From NCBI GenBank assembly GCA_018669005.1, contig JABJAL010000096.1, positions 1 to 56,459 on the forward strand: 56,459 nt of DNA, read 5' to 3'. Made by a program: the position numbers and the translations under genes. Each line of letters starts with the position of its first letter. The stretch's first letter is position 1. Below the pieces are notes generated by a model that was not told the origin of the DNA, did not search any database, and worked only from the letters and a program-made list of their open reading frames with translations. The DNA is from Nitrospinaceae bacterium. Lineage in GTDB: Bacteria > UBA8248. Positions 42,527-51,507 of the stretch are shown here, piece after piece.

Positions 42527-43522
42527 CTACCTAAAATCCGATACATCAACCGCCTTGCTGGTATTCACGCTCTCTACGATAGCCTCGAATACCGCTACAA
42601 CCTCCAGACCCTCGGCACCACCAACTTCAGGTTTGTCTCCCGTTCTAATACAACGGCTAAATTCCACCAGTTCAGCCGCCAGGGCATCGCCTTTTTCCAC
42701 AGGAAGTTCGCAACGGGAAGTCTCATCTTTTTTCTGATAATACAGTTTCGAGCCGTCTTCCTCGCTCCAGCCGCAACCCTCAGTGCCATATGCAGCCGTT
42801 GAAATTAGTGTCGGTGTAACGATACACGTCTGAAGATAGCCGAGCGGACCACTCTCAAACTCCATTCCGATGACAGAAACGTCGTCGAGATTCCCCCCCG
42901 CGAAAAGTTTCTTACTGAAAGCAAATACCCGCTTCACGGGCCCGGCAAGGTAGTGGAAGTTGTCCAATTTATGGACACCAAGCGCCCCCATGCCACCGAT
43001 TGGGCACTCCTCCCTATCGTTCCTCCAACCTTGGCGCGGCACTTGGCCATTAGTGTTCGTGATGTTTGCCTCAAGCTGATGAAGCATCCCCAATTCGCCA
43101 TTGTCAATCATCTCGCGAAGGCGGCGTGTGGCACCCATCTTTCGGCGGTGGTGCCCAACCTGCAAAATAACATCGGCATCTTCCGCCGCCTTGATTGCCC
43201 GTTTGCCGTCAGCCACTTTGAGAGTAAACGGCTTTTCAACAAAAACATGCTTACCCGCCGAGGCCGCCTCGATGATCATGTCGCCATGCGTAGTATGAGG
43301 CGTTGCGATAATCACGCCCTCCACTTCATCGTCATTAAGCAGTTCATCGAGACTAGACGCCGACCGGCAACCCACTTCCTTTTCAAACGCTTTTCGTGTT
43401 TCCTCCGTCCTCGAAAATCCAGAAATGATTTCACCCTCACCACCACGTCCAAGAGCGTCCGCAAGCATGCCAGCCCATCGCCCAACTCCGATAACACCAA
43501 GACGCACTTTATCTGAAGTCAT
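42527..43522 (-). CDS. Gfo/Idh/MocA-family oxidoreductase
   Basis: 331-residue NAD(P)-dependent dehydrogenase acting on sugars, inositols or similar polyols, or on imines. The Rossmann motif VRLGVIGVGRWAGML opens it; ATPHTTHGDMI and the family hallmark HVFVEKPFTL (catalytic Lys) follow; GVHKLDNFHYL is the His/Asp region of the C-terminal domain. AGGGAGA precedes the ATG. In the cluster it lies 33 bases after the LigI-type amidohydrolase gene, fitting LigC/LigI-like pairs in which a Gfo/Idh/MocA dehydrogenase makes the pyrone that the amidohydrolase opens. Confidence 0.93.
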   Translation of the reverse strand: MTSDKVRLGVIGVGRWAGMLADALGRGGEGEIISGFSRTEETRKAFEKEVGCRSASSLDELLNDDEVEGVIIATPHTTHGDMIIEAASAGKHVFVEKPFTLKVADGKRAIKAAEDADVILQVGHHRRKMGATRRLREMIDNGELGMLHQLEANITNTNGQVPRQGWRNDREECPIGGMGALGVHKLDNFHYLAGPVKRVFAFSKKLFAGGNLDDVSVIGMEFESGPLGYLQTCIVTPTLISTAAYGTEGCGWSEEDGSKLYYQKKDETSRCELPVEKGDALAAELVEFSRCIRTGDKPEVGGAEGLEVVAVFEAIVESVNTSKAVDVSDFR

Positions 43523-43555
43523 AATTTGTCTCCCTTTCCGAACATCTCCCCCTAA

Positions 43556-44440
43556 CTAAAATCCATAAAGCTTAGCGGGATTGTCTACGAGAATTTTATT
43601 ACGAACTGCCTCATCCGGTGCCCAGTCGGCAAGTTGGTCGAGAAGATCCGCATCGTTAGGCGTGAATTTATAGAAAAAAACGTGTGGCCAATCAGACCCC
43701 CACAACATTCGGTCTTTATTGGCTTCAACAAGCGCTCGACCAAAAGGATCGACATCTGTATATGGCGGGCGCTCGAGCCCAGTAATCCTATTTGGTGCTG
43801 TAAGCTTCACCCAGGCCTGTCCATCTCGTACTAAATCGAGAAATTCCTGAAATCCGGGGTCTTCAACTCCCTTCAACGTGGGCACATACCCCAGATGACC
43901 AAACACCGAATCCACTGGCAGGCCCGAGAAAGTTTTTCTGAGATCGGGAAAATCATTCGCGTGAAGGAGAAATTCAAGGTGCCAGCCTAATCCTTTGATT
44001 CGTTCGGCTATTTCTTCAATTTCGCTAAAATTCGAAAATGGATTGCCGCCGGGATCGGCTAGATTTATCCGAATACCTCTAACTCCCGCTTCGTTCATTC
44101 TCTCAAGTTCTTGGTCAGTTACTGTTCCATCCACAGCCACCACGGCACGAAGCCGACCGCCGGTTTCGGCAAGCGTGTCCATAATCATTGTGTTATCCGT
44201 GCCGTAAGCACTAGCCTGAATCAATACACCACGCTCGACCCCCAATATTTCGTGAAGCCTGAAATAATCCTCGATAGAACAAGGTGGCGGTGTGTAGCCA
44301 CGCCGAGGTGAAAGTGGATATTTCTCCTCGGCACCAAAAATGTGGGCATGCGTATCACATGAACCGGGAGGGAGCTTTAGTTTCGGTGTTCTCGTATCGG
44401 GATCTGGGCCCGGACAAAGAGGATATTTTTCGTCCGTCAT
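43556..44440 (-). CDS. TIM-barrel amidohydrolase (LigI, 2-pyrone-4,6-dicarboxylate lactonase type)
   Basis: 294-residue member of amidohydrolase family 2. GSCDTHAHIFG gives the HxH of strand 1, FLLHANDF and VFGHLGYVP the later His residues, and MLWGSDWPHVFFY the final Asp. This set, with KLTAPNRI before it, is typical of LigI-like lactonases, which hydrolyse lactones and can act without metal. ATG 44440 follows GGAG by five bases. Located between the class II aldolase gene and the Gfo/Idh/MocA gene, consistent with a protocatechuate-like or other lactone-forming pathway. Confidence 0.9.
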   Translation of the reverse strand: MTDEKYPLCPGPDPDTRTPKLKLPPGSCDTHAHIFGAEEKYPLSPRRGYTPPPCSIEDYFRLHEILGVERGVLIQASAYGTDNTMIMDTLAETGGRLRAVVAVDGTVTDQELERMNEAGVRGIRINLADPGGNPFSNFSEIEEIAERIKGLGWHLEFLLHANDFPDLRKTFSGLPVDSVFGHLGYVPTLKGVEDPGFQEFLDLVRDGQAWVKLTAPNRITGLERPPYTDVDPFGRALVEANKDRMLWGSDWPHVFFYKFTPNDADLLDQLADWAPDEAVRNKILVDNPAKLYGF

Positions 44441-44546
44441 CACTTCTCCTTAAAATTCGGCTACCGGGGCATGGCCGTATTCAGATAGGGATTGCACAAG
44501 TCTTTCGGAAACGAGGAAGTGCATTCTACGACATGCCGCCCTCGGG

Positions 44547-45272
44547 TCAATCGTTAAACTTGAAATCTGGAACCTGCGCTCGAATTTGGCGCTCGTAGTA
44601 GTCCCATGTAAATTCATAAAGAAGATCGTAGGGTGCATTCAGGCCGAGCTTTATCGCAAGTTCATCGTTGAGCGGCTGAGCATTTCCCCCTTGATAGGCA
44701 AGAAGTTGCGTCTGAGCCGCTTTTTCGAGATATACGGCCCGCATACACGCCTCCCTCACATTAACACCATGAGTCAAGATGCCATGATAGGTAATGATGG
44801 AGGCAGGACATTTTCCCATTTTCTTCAAAATTGCTTCTGCCAGCTCGAAGGTATAGACACGATCGGGCGTGTCTTCATATAGAGGAACACCGTTCGCGTA
44901 AAAATAAGTGCCAAACTGATCAAATGGCTCTATGCTCTTACCCTGGGCGGCTACAGCCAAGCAGTAGGGGGCATGTGTATGGACTGCAGCCACCATCTCA
45001 GGATGGTCTCTGAACATGGCGGCGAAAAGCACCCACTCGTTGTGTTTTCGCCCTTCCCCTTCAATCACGTTTCCATCGTAGTCGATACGTAGCAAATCGC
45101 CTGGATACACTTCGTCTAGACCCATAGGCATTTGCTTCATCCAAAATGAGGCGTTGTCAGCCGCCCGCGCGCCGACAAAACCTAAGATAGCGTCCGTCTG
45201 CCCAAGAAAACCTAAAATTCTACCTGCAAGGGCCACTTGGTATCGTAATTCTGGTTCTGTGGTGCTGGGCAT
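44547..45272 (-). CDS. Class II aldolase/adducin-family protein
   Basis: 241-residue zinc-dependent aldolase or decarboxylase fold. AVHTHAPYCLAVAAQ supplies two metal histidines and ITYHGILTHGVNVREAC the third; DLLRIDYDGNVIEGEGRKHNEWVL is the usual catalytic Glu region. Relatives cleave sugar phosphates, ribulosonates or hydroxy-oxo acids (for example LigR/HMG-like lyases), or decarboxylate. AGGAGG precedes the ATG, 10 bases after the isochorismatase-type gene stop. It is followed after 106 bases by the amidohydrolase gene. Confidence 0.92.
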   Translation of the reverse strand: MPSTTEPELRYQVALAGRILGFLGQTDAILGFVGARAADNASFWMKQMPMGLDEVYPGDLLRIDYDGNVIEGEGRKHNEWVLFAAMFRDHPEMVAAVHTHAPYCLAVAAQGKSIEPFDQFGTYFYANGVPLYEDTPDRVYTFELAEAILKKMGKCPASIITYHGILTHGVNVREACMRAVYLEKAAQTQLLAYQGGNAQPLNDELAIKLGLNAPYDLLYEFTWDYYERQIRAQVPDFKFND

Positions 45273-45282
45273 CCTTATCCTC

Positions 45283-46005
45283 CTAATGCACCGCGCTCTG
45301 GGCGCCAGCGCGGAAATTTAGCTTTTCCTCGAGTTCATCTAACGTGATTACCCATCCGAGACGCCGTTGAATGTTCGAGAGAGCAAATTGATGAAGATCC
45401 TCTCCGTAGGCCGATGCGACACAATCGGAGGGCACCACCACAGTGTAATTGCGGCAGTATGCCCCAAAAACGGAGGCCAAAACGCAAGTATTCGTATTGC
45501 AACCAGCGATGAGAAGCGTATCAACGCCCAGACCACGCAACAGGACTTCAAGCTGGGTCCCGTAAAACATATCGAAAGTTCGTTTGCTGTCGATAAGATA
45601 GTCTTCTTGTTGAACATCCAAGGTGGAAATCAATTCTCCTTCCGGCGAGCCGGGGGATTTATGGCGGGCAAAATCACTCTGCTGGTGAGGCGTGAAAGAT
45701 TCCTTTGCTCCGAGCATGGCCTGCTCAAAGGGATGCTTACCCAAGAGAGGATCTTCATAAACCGTGTAGACGTGAATGATGGGCAATTCGGCCTTCCGGG
45801 CGGCGGCGAGCATACGGTTCGTCCCCGCGATAACGCGTTCGCACTCGGCTTCCGGGACCGGAAGCGAGGCGATTGTAGGCTCAAGGTTCCCCCGCTGGCA
45901 GTCGATGGTGACGGCGGCGGTCTTTCCCGCCTCGAAGCGGAGAGCGGTGTTCATTTTTTTGGCCAGGGCCGATCGGTCGATCAAAGCGACGGAATCGTTT
46001 CCCAT
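45283..46005 (-). CDS. Isochorismatase-family cysteine hydrolase
   Basis: 240-residue hydrolase with the Asp-Lys-Cys triad: Asp in AAVTIDCQRGNLEP, Lys in YLIDSKRTFDMFYGT and Cys in LLIAGCNTNTCVLAS. Members with this triad usually are amidases (nicotinamidase, N-carbamoylsarcosine amidohydrolase, ureidoacrylate or biuret hydrolase) rather than isochorismatases, and release ammonia or carbamate from the substrate. ATG 46005 with GGAGG upstream; the frame remains open 48 codons further but over a Pro/Arg-rich stretch overlapping the permease end. Directly upstream of the class II aldolase gene. Confidence 0.92.
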   Translation of the reverse strand: MGNDSVALIDRSALAKKMNTALRFEAGKTAAVTIDCQRGNLEPTIASLPVPEAECERVIAGTNRMLAAARKAELPIIHVYTVYEDPLLGKHPFEQAMLGAKESFTPHQQSDFARHKSPGSPEGELISTLDVQQEDYLIDSKRTFDMFYGTQLEVLLRGLGVDTLLIAGCNTNTCVLASVFGAYCRNYTVVVPSDCVASAYGEDLHQFALSNIQRRLGWVITLDELEEKLNFRAGAQSAVH

Positions 46006-46066
46006 TTTGTTTTCCTCCGGGCATCCGGCAAAAGGCCGGTCTTTTTTTATACTGTCCGCTACCGGA

Positions 46067-48217
46067 TCAGGCGGCGGCCGGCACGGCGGGCGGCGCGGCG
46101 GGCGTTCGCCGCTGCCAGAAATAAATGGCGCCCAGCAAGGAGGCTCCAAAGATGTTCAGGGCGTATCCCGAAATCCATCCCTGAAATACCAACTGGCCGG
46201 GGATGAAACATAAGGCCGCCGAGACCCCCAGGGCGGCCCATTCGATGATATTTGTCTTTCTGCGGAGATAGCCCATCGTCCAGGCGGAAAATCCCAATGT
46301 TCCCGCCACGGCAAATACCATGACCCAGACGGCGAGTCTTGCCGAGCCGGTGAGCAGAATCGGCGTGTACGCGAAAAGTAGCGGGATGACGTAGAGCATT
46401 TTCGCGAACCGGAAACTCATCCAGCCCGTCTTCATGGGGTCGGCCCCGGCTATCGAGGCCGCGACATAGGCGCCCAGGCAGACGGGGGGCGTGATGTTCG
46501 AATCCTGGCTGAGCCAGAAGACAATCATGTGGGCGGCAATGAGCGGCACGCCCAGATTTTCAAGCGCCGGACCGGCTAGCACCACGAGAACGAGATAAGA
46601 AGCCGTAATCGGAAGCGCCATCCCCAGGACCAGGGAGGCGACCCCGACCAGGAAGATGGCGAATAAAAGGCTGCCCCCCGAAAATGCGACCAGCAAATAG
46701 CTCATCTTCAGGCCAAGGCCCGTCAGGGCAACCATGCCCACGATGATTCCGACTGCGGCGGCGGCGGAGCCGACGAGCAGGGAATTTTCCGTTCCCTCAA
46801 CCAGGGAGCGAATGATTCCGCGGAGGTCCATGATCTCAGCGGGTTTCGGAAAAGCTTCGGGAAAGTAGCGATGGAGAGCTATACGGGCCCAGTTGATCAA
46901 AACGATGGAGAGAATCGCCACCGCCGCGCACCAGTCGGGCGAATAGCCCACGATCAGGAACAATAGCAGGACAACCATGGGAAGCAGATGGAACCATCCG
47001 TTCCGGAACACCTCACCCGGCTTCTGGAGCTCATCATCCGCCATCCCTCTGATGCCATTTTTCTTCGCCTCGAAGTGAACGATGGCCCCGATGGAGAAGA
47101 GGTAAAGAAGAGCGGGCACGGCGGCGATTGCCATGATCCGGACATAGGGGACGCCCGTAATCTCGGCCATTACGAACGCGCCCGAGCCCATGACGGGCGG
47201 TAAGAGTTGCCCACCGAGCGAGGCGCTGTTTTCGATCGCCCCGGCCACCTGGGGGCGGAACCCCACCTTTTTCATAAGCGGGATGGTGAAGGTACCGGTC
47301 GATACGATATTGGCGATGCTGCTCCCCGAGATGGAGCCGAATATCGCCGAGGCCAGAACCGCCACCTTCGCGGGTCCGCCCGCTGTCCCGCCTGCGAGGG
47401 CGAGAGGCATATCGATGAAAAATTTCCCCATGCCCGAGCGGTTCATGAACGCGCCAAGATAGATAAAGATAAGAACGTAGGTCGCCATGACGCTCGTCAT
47501 GACGCCGAAAATGCCTTCCTGAGAATAAAAGGTGTAGTTCACAATCTGATGAACCGTGGAGCCGCGGTGAGAAAGCTGGCCCGGGAATATCCAGCCGAAG
47601 TGGGCATACAGGAGGGCGAACAGGGCGATGCCCGGAATCCAGAGGCCCAGCCCGCGCCGCGCGGCCTCGAGCGAGAGAGCGATGGCCGTCAGAGCCATCC
47701 AAAAATCCGTGGATGTCCAGGCGCCGGTCCGGTCCTGAAGTTCGAGATAGTGGGATACGTAGTAATACATACAGACGAAAGCAAGACCCTTGAGGGCAAA
47801 ATTTAACGCCGAGGGTCTGCGAATCGAATATCCTGCCACCATTACGGCCGCGCCCCACCCGATCCAGTCGATGAGGACCGCCCCGTTTTCAGCAACGGTG
47901 TCCGCGCGCAAAATGGCGTGGGCGATGAGGAAGGTGAGCCCCGCCGCGAGGATCAGATCCTCCGCGCCGGGCGGGCGCCAGGGCGTGCCTTTCCTGCCCG
48001 GAAAAAGAAGGAAAGTCAGCGTCCAGGTCAGGAAGGTGTAGAGGCCGAGGTGAAGGTTTTGCTCGGGAATGCCCGGCCCCGCCGACCAGATGGCGAACAG
48101 GCCGAGGAACACCCCCATGCCCTGGTATAGCCAGCCCCACACCCCGGCAAGCTGCGATGCGCGGCTCCCCCCGATGCCGGCCGAAACCTCTTGAGAAGAT
48201 TCATCGGTGGTCGCCAT
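46067..48217 (-). CDS. TRAP transporter fused permease (DctQM-type, TAXI class)
   Basis: 716-residue inner-membrane protein of about 18 helices: an N-terminal DctQ-like part, then the large DctM-like symporter part with FMNRSGMGKFFIDMPLAL, FGSISGSSIANIVSTGTFTIPLMKKVGF and a second repeat KMSYLLVAFSGGSLLFAIFLVGVASLVLGMALPITASY. Such fusions pair with TAXI-type binding proteins. Works as a sodium-driven uptake system with the protein encoded at 48296. ATG 48217 follows GGGGGAATA; a 14-codon extension upstream runs into the intergenic hairpin. Confidence 0.94.
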   Translation of the reverse strand: MATTDESSQEVSAGIGGSRASQLAGVWGWLYQGMGVFLGLFAIWSAGPGIPEQNLHLGLYTFLTWTLTFLLFPGRKGTPWRPPGAEDLILAAGLTFLIAHAILRADTVAENGAVLIDWIGWGAAVMVAGYSIRRPSALNFALKGLAFVCMYYYVSHYLELQDRTGAWTSTDFWMALTAIALSLEAARRGLGLWIPGIALFALLYAHFGWIFPGQLSHRGSTVHQIVNYTFYSQEGIFGVMTSVMATYVLIFIYLGAFMNRSGMGKFFIDMPLALAGGTAGGPAKVAVLASAIFGSISGSSIANIVSTGTFTIPLMKKVGFRPQVAGAIENSASLGGQLLPPVMGSGAFVMAEITGVPYVRIMAIAAVPALLYLFSIGAIVHFEAKKNGIRGMADDELQKPGEVFRNGWFHLLPMVVLLLFLIVGYSPDWCAAVAILSIVLINWARIALHRYFPEAFPKPAEIMDLRGIIRSLVEGTENSLLVGSAAAAVGIIVGMVALTGLGLKMSYLLVAFSGGSLLFAIFLVGVASLVLGMALPITASYLVLVVLAGPALENLGVPLIAAHMIVFWLSQDSNITPPVCLGAYVAASIAGADPMKTGWMSFRFAKMLYVIPLLFAYTPILLTGSARLAVWVMVFAVAGTLGFSAWTMGYLRRKTNIIEWAALGVSAALCFIPGQLVFQGWISGYALNIFGASLLGAIYFWQRRTPAAPPAVPAAA

Positions 48218-48233
48218 TATTCCCCCGGAAGAA

Positions 48234-48266
48234 GGCCCCCGCGCGAATCCAGGCCGCACGGGGGCC
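48234..48266 (-). promoter_or_regulatory. Intercistronic hairpin between TRAP binding protein and permease genes
   Basis: GGCCCCCG at 48234-48241 and CGGGGGCC at 48259-48266 form a perfect eight-pair stem with a 17-base loop, centred in the 78-base gap. No T-run follows. Such stems between a periplasmic binding protein gene and its permease gene usually stabilise the upstream mRNA so that the binding protein is made in excess. Confidence 0.65.
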
Positions 48267-48295
48267 GATAATCCATTGCCGCATCGCCGAAACGG

Positions 48296-49291
48296 CTACG
48301 GCATGACGTTTGCCGGAATCTTCTTTCCGTTCTCTTTCCAGAACCGGACGGCTCCGGGGTGAAGCGGCGCGTTGATCAGCTTCATGCCATTGGCGACCGA
48401 CAATTCGCTGGCGACCTTGCCGGCGGCCGAGAGGATGTATTTTCTCCCCTTGTCGGAATACATGGCTTTCATAATCTTGTAGATGAGCCCCGCCGAAACG
48501 TTCTTGTTGGCGATCATGACCGTGCCGGTGCCAAACGTCGGGGTATCGACTTTGACGTTGGGATAAACGCCGGCGGGAATAACTGTCGGGCCGTAATACG
48601 GGAATTTTTTATAAAATCCCGATTTCCGCGCGGGGGCGTCCATGTTGATAAAGCGGATCTTCATCATGGTGGCCGTATCGCGGATCATCGCGTTGCCCAG
48701 ACCGGGGTGCCAGTTGTAGCCGATAATTTTTCCGTTCCGCATCGCTTCGGGGCTTTTACGACCAAGATAGACTGCCTTGAACTTGCCCCATAATCCCAGA
48801 TGCTTGACGAGGTTGGTCAGATTTTTCGCCGAACCCGAGCCGGGCCCACCCATCGAAAGGGTTTTCCCCTTCAGATCATAAATCGTCTTTACCGAACTTT
48901 TCGCCGGCACGAGCAGATGGCCCACGGAGCCGAAAAGATAGGTCATGGTCCGGAGGTTTTTCTGGGCCTTTTTATAATGGGCCTTCCCCCGGGAGCCGAG
49001 AAACGTTTCGCTCGAAAAGGTGAGCGCAAGCTCTACCGCGCCCGAATTCACAGAACGAACGTTCTCGGAGGCGCCCGTCGAGGACTCCGAGGAGACCTGA
49101 ATTCCACTCAATTCCTTCGTCAAATAGACCGCGTAGGCACTGGTCCACCTGTTATAGGCACCACGAATTTGCCCACCTTTCATCGTAATTCGCTTCTGGG
49201 CGGTAGCCGTTTCCACAGAAAAACCAACGAAACCCGACACGACGAACAATGCAGTAGCTACTAGACATGTTAACCTGCTTCTCTTTTTCAT
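48296..49291 (-). CDS. TAXI-family TRAP transporter solute-binding protein
   Basis: 331-residue periplasmic protein. The N-terminus MKKRSRLTCLVATALFVVSG to VETATAQ is a Sec signal peptide. RITMKGGQIRGAYNRWTSAYAVYL, SSESSTGASENVRSVNSGAVELALTFS and KTLSMGGPGSGSAKNLTNLVKHLGL are characteristic of TAXI binding proteins. It delivers the solute to the fused permease encoded next. GGGAGGAG precedes the ATG. The genes downstream suggest an acidic, ring-derived or amide-containing substrate, but TAXI specificity cannot be read from sequence. Confidence 0.93.
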   Translation of the reverse strand: MKKRSRLTCLVATALFVVSGFVGFSVETATAQKRITMKGGQIRGAYNRWTSAYAVYLTKELSGIQVSSESSTGASENVRSVNSGAVELALTFSSETFLGSRGKAHYKKAQKNLRTMTYLFGSVGHLLVPAKSSVKTIYDLKGKTLSMGGPGSGSAKNLTNLVKHLGLWGKFKAVYLGRKSPEAMRNGKIIGYNWHPGLGNAMIRDTATMMKIRFINMDAPARKSGFYKKFPYYGPTVIPAGVYPNVKVDTPTFGTGTVMIANKNVSAGLIYKIMKAMYSDKGRKYILSAAGKVASELSVANGMKLINAPLHPGAVRFWKENGKKIPANVMP

Positions 49292-49351
49292 CGCCTTCTC
49301 CTCCCGTGAAAAATTCTTAACTGTCAGATGTGAAACAAAAAAAGCTTTTTA

Positions 49352-50515
49352 TCATCGAGCATTGAAAAATCGCTTTTGAGTATGGTCGTTGTCGAATTTT
49401 CCATTAAGCGCATCGAGAAGCCAATCTGCCACAGCAAGATAAAAATCTGGTAGTCGGGAACCCAGTGTATGCGTCTCATTTTCATACACCCAGAGCTCTT
49501 TAGGACACTTGAGTAAATCAAAAAGCTGCTCAGCATCTTCAAGAGGACATAACTCATCAAACTCCCCCATCGCGAGGAGCATCGGACAGTCTATTTTTTC
49601 TGCGATTGGCTCTAGTGTCATCTGCTCCAACATCACGTCAAACTCATCCTCGTCGTGAATGTCGGACATATACATATAGTTTGTCCGGTAAGCTGGTTTG
49701 CCGAGATTAAAAATCGTATCTTTTTGAAGGTAAACACCCATAGCACCGACGCATGCCTTGAGGCGATCATCATGCGCAGCAACACGGGGGCCCCAATAGC
49801 TTCCCATGCTCCAACCGTAGAGACCAACCCTAGATGCATCCACCTCGGGGCGACCTTCAAGATAATCGATCGCCGCAGAACCTGCCCGTTCAAAATTATC
49901 TAGCGTCACCCAATTTTCCCTCACATTACTCTCGCCCTGGCCAGGACCATCGATGCTTAGAGTCGCTATACCTCGGCGGCGGAAATGATTGTGATAAGGA
50001 CTAGGCATATACTCCTTGATGGTATCCATACCAGGGACCACCAAAACACAGGGAGCATTTTCAACCCCCGGAACTGTCTGTAGTATCCCAGGGATACTTT
50101 TACCGCTTTCAAACGGTATTTCCACCCGCTCGACAGGCGCCTCTTCAAACAACTCGATGAATTTTTCATAACACGCGATCATCTTGGCGTAGAGTTCTTG
50201 CTTGCGAGGGCTGTTCGTATGAATCGTACCGCATGCGGGTCCATAGTATAGAGCGGCACGATAGTACAACTCTGCCGCGCTCTCACGGTGTCCAGCCTCC
50301 TCAGCTTCACGGGCAAATCCCTCTTCTTGGGCCGCCGTTCTTGCCCACTCCTTAACCACAGCACCCGGCACCTTAATTCGCTCGGTAGTGCGTTTCACAT
50401 CGGCGGGACGGAAACCCCACTCCACAAACATCGTTGAGCGAAAAGCATAAACGTCATGAACCTTATAGAATTCCTCGGAGATCCATTTATGACTTAACCG
50501 GCTACGATCCGACAT
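49352..50515 (-). CDS. Alpha/beta hydrolase with N-terminal helical domain (paralogue 4)
   Basis: 387 residues, the most divergent of the four related hydrolases. Core motifs: LSIDGPGQGES, nucleophile Ser in LYGWSMGSYWGPRVAA, Asp in MGEFDELCP and His in ENETHTLG. The helical N-terminal domain is kept but differs in sequence. ATG 50515 with GGAGG five bases upstream lies 12 bases after the stop of the luciferase-like gene. It heads the transport and degradation cluster together with that gene. It could cleave a C-C or ester bond in the product of the flavin- or F420-dependent enzyme; this is inference. Confidence 0.9.
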   Translation of the reverse strand: MSDRSRLSHKWISEEFYKVHDVYAFRSTMFVEWGFRPADVKRTTERIKVPGAVVKEWARTAAQEEGFAREAEEAGHRESAAELYYRAALYYGPACGTIHTNSPRKQELYAKMIACYEKFIELFEEAPVERVEIPFESGKSIPGILQTVPGVENAPCVLVVPGMDTIKEYMPSPYHNHFRRRGIATLSIDGPGQGESNVRENWVTLDNFERAGSAAIDYLEGRPEVDASRVGLYGWSMGSYWGPRVAAHDDRLKACVGAMGVYLQKDTIFNLGKPAYRTNYMYMSDIHDEDEFDVMLEQMTLEPIAEKIDCPMLLAMGEFDELCPLEDAEQLFDLLKCPKELWVYENETHTLGSRLPDFYLAVADWLLDALNGKFDNDHTQKRFFNAR

Positions 50516-50526
50516 GAGTTCCTCCA

Positions 50527-51507
50527 TCACATGCAATGAGGCATAACTTCTTTGGCAAACAGTTCGAGTGACTCGTCAAAATCTTGCGACGGCGGATCAA
50601 TCATGATGCTTTTTACCCCAAAGCTTTCAATTTCCTTGATTCGCTTTACGCAATCCTCGGGAGTTCCTGTAATTGTGAACCGGTCTAGAATGTAATCCGT
50701 AATGAGCGGCACATGTTTGGGGTGGCGCCAGTTGCTCACATCAAAATTATCGAGAAGATTTTGAATTTCAGGCTGATACTCTTCGGGCACCGAATCAAGT
50801 GTCATCCTGAAATTATGATGTGCCCGGTTAGCGACACGAGATCTGACTTTTTCTCTTGCGGCATGGCCGTCCCGATCCACAGAGACAACAGCTCCAAAGA
50901 TAATATCCATCGCACCTAGATTATCCTGTCTTTCCGCAATTCCATCATTCAGGTGCCTCAACACCCATTCGACAGTTTCTTTATAAACACCGGAGCCGAC
51001 AATTACACCGTCAGCGATTTCGCCGGACATCTTCAGTGTCTTTGGTCCCTCCGCTGAGGTGTAGATGGGAATATCGCGCTTGCTCCAGATATTGACGTTA
51101 ACACCCTCCTCGTATTCAACCACCTCACCTCTGACCAAACTTCTAATCCTGTGTATCGATGTGCGCATGGTCGCAAGGCGAGCCATCTTTCTACCCAACG
51201 TGTATACGGGAGTGTCGCCGGAACCGATGCCGAAAAGAACTCGCCCTCCTGACAATTCGTCTAAGGTAGCAATGGTGCTGGCGGCAACGGAATCATCGTG
51301 GAGCACAGGGTTAGTAACACCGGGACCAATTTTGACCGTCGATGTATTCTGGATGGCAACAGCTAGAGCAACATTATGATCCCTGCAAGTCAGATGACTT
51401 TCTGCCACCCACACCTGCTCAAAACCACTCTCCTCCGCAAGTTTGGCCCGTTTTGCAAGGGCACCGATATCGTCCGGAACAAGATGAAGACTAAAAGCAA
51501 CTCCCAT
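50527..51507 (-). CDS. Luciferase-like (LLM) oxidoreductase, F420/flavin type
   Basis: 326-residue TIM-barrel oxidoreductase. VWVAESHLTCRDHNVALAVA, KIGPGVTNPVLHDDSVAASTIATLDELSGGRVLFGIGSGDTPVYTLG and GPKTLKMSGEIADGVIVGSGV are typical of the Mer/F420-dependent branch of the luciferase superfamily; FMN-dependent members also exist. ATG 51507 follows AGGAGA. It is the first gene of the minus-strand cluster, divergent from a second LLM gene at 51818 with 310 bases between. May oxygenate or oxidise the imported substrate. Confidence 0.92.
   Translation of the reverse strand: MGVAFSLHLVPDDIGALAKRAKLAEESGFEQVWVAESHLTCRDHNVALAVAIQNTSTVKIGPGVTNPVLHDDSVAASTIATLDELSGGRVLFGIGSGDTPVYTLGRKMARLATMRTSIHRIRSLVRGEVVEYEEGVNVNIWSKRDIPIYTSAEGPKTLKMSGEIADGVIVGSGVYKETVEWVLRHLNDGIAERQDNLGAMDIIFGAVVSVDRDGHAAREKVRSRVANRAHHNFRMTLDSVPEEYQPEIQNLLDNFDVSNWRHPKHVPLITDYILDRFTITGTPEDCVKRIKEIESFGVKSIMIDPPSQDFDESLELFAKEVMPHCM

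Noticed and set aside
45367-46206. Long plus-strand frame opposite the isochorismatase-family gene
   Set aside because: No motif or ribosome site; the opposite strand has an intact Asp-Lys-Cys hydrolase.
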